Of a stretch of DNA of 64,000 nucleotides, positions 56,692 to 64,000 are shown piece after piece; position 1 is the first letter of the stretch; each line of letters opens with the position of its first letter. Origin of the DNA: JADLHS01 sp049840435 (GTDB lineage Bacteria; Verrucomicrobiota; Verrucomicrobiia; Limisphaerales; JADLHS01). Location: the NCBI GenBank assembly GCA_049840435.1, contig JASGKY010000042.1, forward strand, positions 264,112-328,111, read 5' to 3'. A program made the translations under genes and the position numbers. The notes under the pieces are model-generated. The model made no database searches and had not been told where the DNA came from. It saw only the letters and a list, made by a program, of their open reading frames with translations.

Positions 56692-57445
56692 ATGCCGTGC
56701 ACAGCGCCGCGCCCGCTTGTATCTCGCTTGGTCCTGTTGGCCCTCGCCCGGGTGTCACTGCTGGTGCTGTTTGCTGCGCCAACCGCCTGCGGCCCGTTAC
56801 CCGCGGAAGAGCGCGGCGCCGCCTTGGCCCGTGACCCCGCGTTGTCCGTAAGCCCTTCCAACGTGTTTGCCTGCACCACCTGCCACGCTGTCAGCGACTC
56901 CTCTGACAACCGAATCCTCCCCGGCTACCCGCTGCGCGGCGCGCTGAATCGACCGCGCTTTTGGAACGGCGCGCTGCAATACGGCCTCGATGCGGTGAAT
57001 CAGTGCCTGGTCGACTTCATGCGCGGTGTCGCCCTTACCTCCGACGACGACAACGGCCGCGCGCTGCTGGCTTATCTACGCACCCTGGCCCCCGCCGGCG
57101 GCACCGATCCGGCGCGCCCCTGCAGCATCGTCCGCAACATCGACCCCACCTACCTCATGCAGCTGCCCCCGGGCGACGCGACGCGCGGCACCACCACCTA
57201 CCAGCGCGCCTGCGGCTACTGCCACGGCAGCGCCCACACCGGAGCGGGCCGCCTGGGACCCCACGTATCGAATCCTTCCCGAAGCCACCCTGGGCGCGTT
57301 TGGCGCCGCCCAGACTCCCGCCATCCTCATCGAAAAAGCACGCCACGGTCGTTACTTCGGAATCTCGGGCGCGATGCCGTTTTACTGCACCGAAGTCCTA
57401 CGTGATAGCGACCTGGCAGACATCGTGGCGTATCTTCTGAACTAA
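56692..57445 (+). CDS. diheme cytochrome c, frameshifted
   Basis: About 250 residues when joined. Hydrophobic leader (LVLLALARVSLLVLFAAP) with a possible lipobox TACG. Two heme-attachment sites, CTTCH and CGYCH, about 110 residues apart, and a likely axial methionine in SGAMPFYC. The frame breaks near 57262, joining HTGAGRLG to TYRILPEATLGAFGAAQTP. Periplasmic electron carrier. Partner is probably the divergent propeller lipoprotein. Confidence 0.75.
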
Positions 57446-57692
57446 ACCCCGACCCAGAACAAACCTGCACCAGAGCGGGTCCTGTCCCCTGCGGCCCCCC
57501 CTCCTATCACGGCAAGACTTCGGATCTCCATGGGGGCGGTTTAGTGATGAACCAGGGATGAACTGGTGAACCAACAAATAGCGGCAGGTGGGTACGCGGC
57601 AAAACGCGACTCGTTCTGACGACGTGGCACACCCTGGCGGCGCCGCCGCGCCTACTGCTTGTGTCGTATCGTCGCGCAGACTAAGATGAGCC

Positions 57693-58040
57693 ATGGCAGA
57701 GAACTTCCTCTACTTGACGACCACCGGCCGCAAAAGCGGAGCCCCGCGGCAGATCGAGATCTGGTTCGTCGAGTACGGAGGCCATCACTACATCGTGTCC
57801 GAGCGGCGCCACGAGTCGCAGTGGGTAAAGAACATCCACAGCTGTCCGCAGGTACATTTCAGCGTCGGCACCCGCACGGCGCAAGAGACCGTGCTCGGGC
57901 GGTCGCCGGCGCGCGCGCGGGTGGTGGATGCCGCGGCCGAGCCCGCGCTGGCGCAAAAAGTCCAGGCCCTGATGGACGCCAAATACGACTGGAGTAATGG
58001 ACTCATCGTCGAGCTGATCCGCGAAGCCGCAGCGTCCTAG
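57693..58040 (+). CDS. deazaflavin-dependent nitroreductase-family protein
   Basis: Protein of 115 residues. The pattern LYLTTTGRKSGAPRQIEIWF, HHYIVSERRHESQWVKNI and CPQVHFSVGT matches the split-barrel DDN/DUF385 family, which binds F420 or a related flavin. The N-terminus lacks the extra helices of mycobacterial Ddn. Redox role inferred; substrate unknown. Stands alone, 51 bases before the membrane-protein operon. Confidence 0.75.
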   Translation: MAENFLYLTTTGRKSGAPRQIEIWFVEYGGHHYIVSERRHESQWVKNIHSCPQVHFSVGTRTAQETVLGRSPARARVVDAAAEPALAQKVQALMDAKYDWSNGLIVELIREAAAS

Positions 58041-58091
58041 CGCGCCCTGCCCGGTCGTGGGTGGCGCGGGGACGACGCGTAGGAGGCCCCC

Positions 58092-59276
58092 TTGCCGACC
58101 CCTTCCGCGATCCCATCCCAACCCGCGCGTGACCACGCGGCGACCCGCGGCCCCACCGCAGCGCTGGTCCCGTGGTTCGTCTGGGTCGCCGTACTCTCGG
58201 TGCCGGCGTCGATCTTCGGCACGCAGTGGGACATTGCCTGGCATCGCTCGATTGGTCGCGACACGTTCTGGTCGCCGCCGCACGTGATGATTTATCTCGG
58301 CGCGGTACTGGCCGGAGTTGCCTGCGGTTATCAGAATCCTGACCCGCACGTTCGGCCGCCCGCCACAGCGCGCCACCAGCGTACGCATCTGGGGCTTTCA
58401 CGGACCCCTCGGCGCCTTCATCGCCGCCTGGGGGGGCATCGCCATGCTGGCCTCGGCACCGTTTGACAACTGGTGGCACGGCGCCTATGGACTCGACATC
58501 AGAATCCTGAGTCCGCCGCATACGGTGCTGGCGCTGGGACTTTTGGGACTCATGCTCGGCGCCCTGATCTTCGTCGCCGGCATGATGAACCGCACCGACG
58601 ATCCGCTCCGCGCCCGCTTCACCTTCCTATTCCTATTCATCGGCGGCTTTTTCCTCATCGGCCTTTTGACGTTCGAGATGGAGTTCATCCGCCGCGCCGC
58701 GCAGCACAGCGCCAGCTTCTATCGCGTCGTGGGCACCGGCGCGCTGTTCGTCCTGCTGGGAGTCGGCCGCGCCTCGGGACACCGCTTCGCATCGACCCTC
58801 CTCGCCGCCGTCTATACCATCGAGATGCTGCTGCTCTTGTGGCTCTTCCCGCTGTTTCCGGCACGCCCAAGCTCGGGCCGGTGTATCACCCGGTGACGCA
58901 CCTGATTCCGCCGGGATTTCCGCTGCTGCTGATTGTTCCGGCGCTGGGCCTCGATTTGTTGGCACCGCGCATCAGCACGCGCCCGCCGTGGCAGCAGAGT
59001 ATTCTTTTTGCCGCCTGTTTCCTCATCCTGTTCGTGATCGTGCAGTGGCCGTTTGCCGATTTCATGACGACGCCGCAGGCGCGCAATCGGCTGTTTGGTG
59101 CCCACTACGCCGGTTACCTCGCACGCAGCTTCGGGCCCGAGCTGCGCCATCAGTTCAGTGACGCGGACGGCAAGCTGGGATTTTTTGGCCACCTCGCGCT
59201 GACGCTGATCATTACGCCGCTGAGCGCGCGGCTGGGACTTGCGGCGGCACGCTGGCTGCGCGCGGTGCAGAGGTAG
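58092..59276 (+). CDS. polytopic membrane protein, two frameshifts
   Basis: About 394 residues when joined. The TTG at 58092 is chosen because AGGAGG sits five bases before it. About ten hydrophobic helices, among them VPWFVWVAVLSVPASIFG, VLALGLLGLMLGALIFVAG, FLFLFIGGFFLIGLLTF and SILFAACFLILFVIVQW. Conserved-looking QWDIAWHRSIGRDTFWSPPH lies after the first helix and may bind metal or heme. Shifts near 58328 and 58860. First gene of a three-gene operon; family not recognised. Confidence 0.6.
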
Positions 59277-59278
59277 CC

Positions 59279-59785
59279 ATGTCAGCGCGCCGTTTGTCAT
59301 CGCTGCTGGTGGTAGTCTGGGCGCTGCTTAGCGGCCCTCCGGCTGCGGGTCATGTCGGCAGTCCCGATGTGTATTACGAAGGGCACGCCGGACCCTACGC
59401 GCTGTTCGTCAGCATTCGTCCGCCCGAGGTGATTCCCGGGGTCGCGGACATCCAGATTCGCGCCGCGCAGAGTGATATCGCGCAGCTGCGCATCGTCCCG
59501 CTACCGCTCAGCGGCGATGGCGCACGGTTTGCGCCGACTCCCGATGTCGCGACGCGGCTAGGCACCGATGCGCAGACGTTCACCGGCCACCTGTGGATGA
59601 TGACCACGGGCTCGTGGCAGGTGCGCATTCTCGTGGATGGCCAGCGTGGTAGCGGTGAGCTGGCAGTGCCCGTGCCCACGCTGCCGCAGAATACCGCGGG
59701 CATGCAGACACCGCTGCGTATCGGCCTGGCGCTGCTGCTGCTGCTTCTGGTCGCGGGTCTGAATCAGCATCGTGGGCGCGAGTAG
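59279..59785 (+). CDS. periplasmic FixH-like protein with C-terminal anchor
   Basis: Protein of 168 residues starting two bases after the membrane-protein stop. Signal peptide (LSSLLVVVWALLSGPPAAG), then GHVGSPDVYYEGHAGPYALF and IRPPEVIPGVADIQIR, an Ig-like domain with LWMMTTGSWQVRILVDG, and a C-terminal helix (IGLALLLLLLVAGL). Related proteins occur in Bacteroidota and Acidobacteriota beside the same neighbours. FixH/YtkA-like folds are tied to copper and cytochrome oxidase assembly; that role here is inference. Confidence 0.6.
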   Translation: MSARRLSSLLVVVWALLSGPPAAGHVGSPDVYYEGHAGPYALFVSIRPPEVIPGVADIQIRAAQSDIAQLRIVPLPLSGDGARFAPTPDVATRLGTDAQTFTGHLWMMTTGSWQVRILVDGQRGSGELAVPVPTLPQNTAGMQTPLRIGLALLLLLLVAGLNQHRGRE

Positions 59786-60739
59786 CGGTGAGGCGCAGCT
59801 GGCACCCGGGCAGACGCTGTCACCCGCCCTGCGCCGCCGGCAGCACCGCGCGCAGCTCATCTGCGGGCTGCTGCTATTGGTAACGCTGTGGGGGCGGCGC
59901 CCGCTGGTGGCAGGCCGAGGCGACGCGGTTCACGAGCAGTCTTTATCGACCGCTGCAGATGTCGGCGCAGGTAAATGGTGCAGCGCTGCAGCTGCAGCTA
60001 CAGAGCTCGGGCTGGCAGGAACAGCGCGTCGATGACTTGCTACCGGATCACGATCATCTGATGCACCTGTTCGTACTGCGCCTGCCCGCGCTGGATCAGG
60101 TCTTCCATCTCCATCCCAAGGAATCCGGCGAAGGATTATTTACCGTCGATCTTCCCGCTACCGCGGCGGGACGATATCGACTATATGCCGACATCGTGCA
60201 TGAAAACGGAGTGCCCGAGACCCTGGTCGCGGAGCTGACGCTGGCCACGGCAATTTCCGGAAAACCGCTGACCGCAGACGATGCCGCAGGTACGGGTCCG
60301 CAGACTGCGGATTCCCAATCGTACGGTGTCGCTGCTGCCAGGTGGCGCGCGACTGCTGTGGCTTCGTGAGCCCGCGGCGCTTACGGCCCGCACGCCGTCC
60401 TGGTTCCGGTTTCGGGTCGAAGACGCCGCCGGTCAGCCGGTGCGTGACCTGCAGCTGTACATGGGAATGCTGGGTCACGCCGCATTCGTCAAGCGCGATG
60501 GCAGCGTGTTTGCGCACCTGCACCCCTCGGGCTCGGTGCCGATGGCCACACTGGCGCTGACCGCTGCCGGTGCGGCGGCACATAGTAGCCACCATCACCC
60601 AAGCGACGCCCTGCCCGCCGAAGTCAGCTTCCCCTACGGCTTCCCAAATGCAGGGGACTACCGGATGTTCATCCAGATAAAAAGAGCCAACCGGGTCGAG
60701 ACCGGCGTGTTCGACGCCCACGTGGACCCGGCGAGATAG
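59772..60739 (+). CDS. His-rich membrane-anchored periplasmic protein, two frameshifts
   Basis: About 322 residues when joined, from a GTG overlapping the FixH-like stop. One membrane helix (LICGLLLLVTLW), then WWQAEATRFTSSLYRPLQMS after a shift near 59897, DHDHLMHLFVLRLPALDQV, HLHPKESGEG, and after a shift near 60285 LLPGGARLLWLRE, YMGMLGHAAFVKRDGSVFAH with a second HLHPSGS, and PYGFPNAGDYRMFIQIKR. Two HLHP sites and a His cluster (HSSHHH) suggest copper or another metal. Probably acts with the two preceding gene products. Confidence 0.6.
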
Positions 60740-60827
60740 GCTAGAGCGGCAAGATCACGGACCTCTCTTTGCGCTGCCCGAACGACCGATTGCGTAACTG
60801 CGTGGCGGCAGGGCAAGATAAGGTGCT

Positions 60828-62625
60828 TTGCACTCTGCACCCACAAGTAGCACCACCGTAGCCAAGTCAGCGGCGCGTTATTCGCTGCGTACCAAGTGGA
60901 CGTTGGCCCTGCTGCTTACCGGTGGGCTGCCGCTGCTTTTGTGCGCGTATGCGCTGGTGCGGATCCAGGCCCTGGGACTGGAGGTTGCCGAACAAGAGCG
61001 CGAGGTGGCGATGATCGATCACATCGCGCAGCTCGTGCGCGGCGCGCTGGGTACGGCGGCACGACGATACGCACCGGGTGGGACTGCTTCTGACCGATGC
61101 CCGCATCACCGACCCCGATGCCCGCATGGCCCTGGCCACGGACGTCATCAACGGCTGTGAGTCGCTGGCCGGAGTCGCGGTGTATCGCCCCGATGGCACG
61201 CTGCTCGATGCGCTGTACCGCACCGATGGCAAGCTCAGTGCAAAAAAACCCACGCCCCCCGAGCACTTGAGCCCCAAGGTAATCAGTACCGAGAGTGGCA
61301 CCTGGCACCCGGTACACGCCGCGGACAGCGGCGCCGTCATGCACTACATCGAACCGGTCGAGCAGCAGCGCCAGCTGCGCGCGTTTGCGCTGGGCATGGT
61401 CACGCCGCAGAGTCTGGGCCAACAGGCGCAGCGCATCGCCCAGGATCACTGCGGCGGTCGCGGCGACTGCATCCTGGTGCTCGATGCCGAGCAGCGCATC
61501 ATCGCCGGTGGAATGCCGAGCGGTGAGCTCAGTATTGGCCAGTCGTTAAAAGGACGCGACATCCTCGGCCGCGCTGCGCTGACCCCCGAGATCATGAGCC
61601 AGCCGCTGGGCTTTACCTGGCAGTTCCGCAGTGTGTCCGGGGAAAAAATGATTGGCTCGGTGCGCATGCTGCCCGAGTATGGCTGGATCCTCGCGGTGCG
61701 GCGGCCGCTGGCGCAGGCGTTTGGGGTCATGCGCTCGGTGCAGCTGTCGATCATCGGCAGTACGCTGATGTTGCTGCTGGTCGCCGTGCTGTACGGCGGC
61801 TACATCGCCAAGCGCACCACGCGGCCGATTCAAAAGCTGGTCGAGCTCACCCGCGCCTACGCCGAGCGGCGCTTCGCCGAGCGCTCGGCCATCCACACCC
61901 GCGACGAGCTGGAGGAGCTCGGCAACTCCCTCACCGATATGGCGCACCAGCTATCAGGCAGCGAAAAAGAAATCGCGCGGCGGGCGCGTATCGAAAACGG
62001 CCTGTCGCGATTTCTGCCCGAAGAAGTTGCGCGCTCGATTGCCTCGGGTCATCAGCCGCTGGCGCTGGGCGGGCAGCGGCGCAATATCTCGGTGCTGTTT
62101 GCCGACGTGGTGGCGTTTACGCGCTTTGCCGAGTCGGCGCCGCCCCGAACAAGTGGTGGCGCTGCTCAACGAGCTGTTTACCGTGCTGGCCGAGGTGGTG
62201 TTCCGGCACGGCGGCATCGTCGATAAGTTCGTGGGCGATAGCGTGATGGCAATCTTTGGCGCCCCTACCCTGCTAGACGATCACGTGCAGCGCGCCCTCA
62301 CCACGGCCGTAGCCATCCACCGCTTCGTCGAAGCCAACGCCCCCGCCTGGCGCGTCGCGTACGGCATCGAAGTGCAGATGGCCATCGGCATCAACTGCGG
62401 CGAAGCGCTGGTCGGAAATCTGGGCAGTAGAAGCGCATGGAACATACGGCGATTGGTGACGTCGTAAACATTGCCGCGCGCCTGGAAGGGATCGCCCAGC
62501 CCGGTCAGACGCTGGTTACTGCGGACGTGGCCGCGGCGGCGGGGGAAGAGTTCAGCTTTCACTCGCTGGGTGAACATCCGCTGCGCGGCAAGCGCAAAGC
62601 CGTACAGATTCTGGAGGTGTTGTGA
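60828..62625 (+). CDS. membrane adenylate cyclase with extracytoplasmic sensor and HAMP, three frameshifts
   Basis: About 598 residues when joined, TTG start. Membrane helix (LALLLTGGLPLLLCAYALV), Cache-like sensor domain (about 35-300, VLDAEQRIIAGGMPSGE), second helix (LSIIGSTLMLLLVAVLYGGY), HAMP (RTTRPIQKLVELTRAYAERR), then class III cyclase with metal aspartates in VLFADVVAFTRFAE and DKFVGDSVMAIFGAP and closing IGDVVNIAARLEG. Shifts near 61060, 62143 and 62428. Its stop overlaps the kinase GTG (TTGTGA). Confidence 0.83.
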
Positions 62626-63216
62626 GCACACGCGACTCGGTACCCAGCGTACTGGCCCCCACCATGGTGAGCGGAGACCGCGCCCCCTGCCCGCCCTGCC
62701 GGCACTGCCCGACGAGTCGCGGCAGTCCGCAGGCGTCTCCGGCTCGTCCTGGGAGCCCCCCCAGCCGGGTGGCGAGCGGCACGCGGCCGCACCACCGCTT
62801 CCCGACACGGCAGCGCAGCGCTTAAATACCACGCTGGGCGGCAAGTACCGCATCGAGCGGCTGCTTGGTGAAGGCGGCTGCGGACGTGTTTATCTGGCGA
62901 CGCACCTGCAGCTGCGGGCGCAGGTGGCGATCAAGTTCCTGCTCTCGCACTGGGCCAGCCGCCCGATCTTCCGCGAACGATTTCGTCGCGAAGCCCGCGC
63001 GCTGGCGCTGCTATCGCATCCGGGCATCGTCCGTGTCCACGACTTCGGCGAGGACGCCGGCGACATGTATCTGGTGATGGAGTACGTGCGCGGCCAGCCG
63101 CTGAGCGACCACGTACTCAAAGACGGCCAGCCGATGCCTCCCGAGCGCGCCGCCGATCTGATCGACAAGATCCTGGAAGTGCTACAGGTGGCACACGAGC
63201 GGGGGATAGTTCATCG
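62622..63216 (+). pseudogene. Ser/Thr protein kinase, cut off at the catalytic loop
   Basis: GTG start overlaps the cyclase stop. After a Pro-rich leader (shift near 62680) the kinase domain starts: GKYRIERLLGEGGCGRVYLA (glycine loop), VAIKFL with the ATP lysine, RREARALALLSHPGIV, MYLVMEYVRGQPL, then AHERGIVHR. Homology stops exactly there; the expected DLKPxN loop, DFG and rest are absent, and unrelated sequence follows. Either a second assembly join or a real deletion. Not functional as it stands. Confidence 0.75.
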
Positions 63217-63337
63217 TGAACTGTTGATGCGCATCTCGCCGACAGAAAACGGCAGGGCGTCGCCGTACGGGAAGCGGCGCGGAAACAAAAACAACTGCGC
63301 GTTGGAATCAACCAGCGGTTCTGGCACCATACGATGC

Positions 63338-63919
63338 ATGAAAGATCAAAGCCATCATCACCGGTGCCACCGGCATGGTCGGGGAAGGAGTGCTGCTCGA
63401 GTGCCTGGACAATCCCGCGGTCGAGCGGGTGCTGGTCCGAGCCGCAGCTGCAAGGCTATAACGCCTGCTTTTTCTGTCTCGGCGTATCGTCCATCGGCAT
63501 GAGCCAAGAGGACTACAAACGCACCACCTACGACCTCACGCTGAACGTTGGGCAGGTGCTGGCACGCCTCGAATCCCGAGCTCACCTTCGGTTACGTCAC
63601 CGGGAAAAGCACCGACGGCATGGAACAGGGCAGCGTGGCCTGGGCGCGCGTAAAAGGCGCGACCGAGAATGCGCTGCTGCGCCTGTTCAAAAAGGCGTAC
63701 ATGTTCCGACCCGCGATGATGAAGGCGACCCCCGGACAGAAAAACGTGAAGAGCTACTACCAGTATTTCGCCTGGGTCTATCCCATCGGGCGGGCTGTTT
63801 ATCCGGCGGGCTTTTGCACACTGAAGGAAGTAGCCCAGGCGATGATCAACGCGGTCATCAAGGGTTATCCCAAGCAGGTGCTCGAAGTAAAAGACATCGT
63901 CGCGCTGGCCAACGCCTGA
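63338..63919 (+). pseudogene. NAD(P)-binding epimerase-like protein, frameshifts and internal deletion
   Basis: Rossmann motif IKAIITGATGMVGEGVLLEC lies one base out of frame with the ATG at 63338 (extra A in the AAA). NPAVERVLV is then followed directly by EPQLQGYNACFFCLGVSS; related proteins have about 30 residues between these, so roughly 90 bases appear missing near 63436. A shift near 63570 leads to NPELTFGYVTGKSTDGM and the intact end (WARVKGATENALL, GYPKQVLEVKDIVALANA). Close relatives are NAD-dependent epimerase/NmrA-like proteins of Bacteroidota type. Confidence 0.65.
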
Positions 63920-63926
63920 AGCTCCG

Positions 63927-64000
63927 CTACGCGCCGATGGTGCTTAGGGAAGTGGTGTCGTTGAAGAGGAACTCGGACAGGGCGCGCATGATCGCAGGTC
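63927..64000 (-). CDS. C-terminal end of a gene cut by the window edge
   Basis: Reading the minus strand, 23 residues (PAIMRALSEFLFNDTTSLST then IGA) precede a TAG at 63929-63927. Too little for a family; reported because it converges tightly on the previous gene (seven bases) and has no internal stop to the edge. Confidence 0.3.
   Translation of the reverse strand, partial: PAIMRALSEFLFNDTTSLSTIGA

Overview
The window reads as two unrelated genomes joined inside one contig. Positions 1 to about 21,020 look like a member of the Verrucomicrobiota: prepilin-like H-X9-DG proteins, autotransporter-associated beta-strand repeats without a barrel, PEP-CTERM sorting signals and the coaD-yceD-rpmF-plsX-fabH block. 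From about 21,030 to 64,000 the sequence is visibly richer in G+C and looks like a member of the Myxococcota: a MYXO-CTERM-like tail, OmpA with thrombospondin type 3 repeats, a Ser/Thr kinase, a PEGA protein, DUF6335 and a non-flagellar chemosensory operon. The join lies inside coding sequence. The start of a verrucomicrobial sensor protein runs in frame into the end of a DUF4336-like protein, so a chimeric assembly is more likely than natural transfer.

Left part: moaA end with a coiled-coil protein (1-1018); small exported protein, retropepsin-like protease and a wHTH-like protein (1160-2851); Tat-exported Gfo/Idh/MocA oxidoreductase (2996-4316); FecR protein followed by a CHASE2 adenylate cyclase (4436-7684); coaD, yceD, rpmF, plsX, fabH (7730-11022); rhomboid protease (11037-11879); then a leftward set of secreted proteins: BNR_4 propeller, prepilin-like protein, PEP-CTERM protein and a 1387-residue beta-strand repeat protein (11941-20143). 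The same palindrome (TACCCG-N2-CGGGTA) lies upstream of the last two.

Right part: small exported proteins (21263-23343); OmpR-type two-component pair (23634-25485); MBL-fold hydrolase and S41 peptidase (25486-28606); large DUF11/MYXO-CTERM surface protein and OmpA protein (29368-34392); M16 peptidase lipoprotein (34653-37688); PEGA protein and a LysM-FecR protein with a barrel-like end (37863-40746); DUF6335 and three receiver-containing proteins (40870-44550); convergent operon cheW-cheR-cheW-mcp-cheA-cheB (51716 down to 44547); secreted lipoproteins (51845-54581); yggX; a beta-propeller lipoprotein divergent from a diheme cytochrome (55328-57445); a His-rich membrane/periplasmic operon (58092-60739); a HAMP adenylate cyclase overlapping a Ser/Thr kinase that breaks off at its HRD motif (60828-63216); and a damaged NAD(P)-binding protein (63338-63919).

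There are some thirty frameshifts or in-frame stops, dense in 21-28.6 kb and 54.9-63.9 kb and rare in 29.4-37.7 kb and 43.7-51.7 kb. They hit housekeeping-type genes and several sit in homopolymers, so most are probably sequence errors. Split genes are given as single entries with the break points noted. No tRNA, rRNA, CRISPR array, insertion sequence or prophage was seen.
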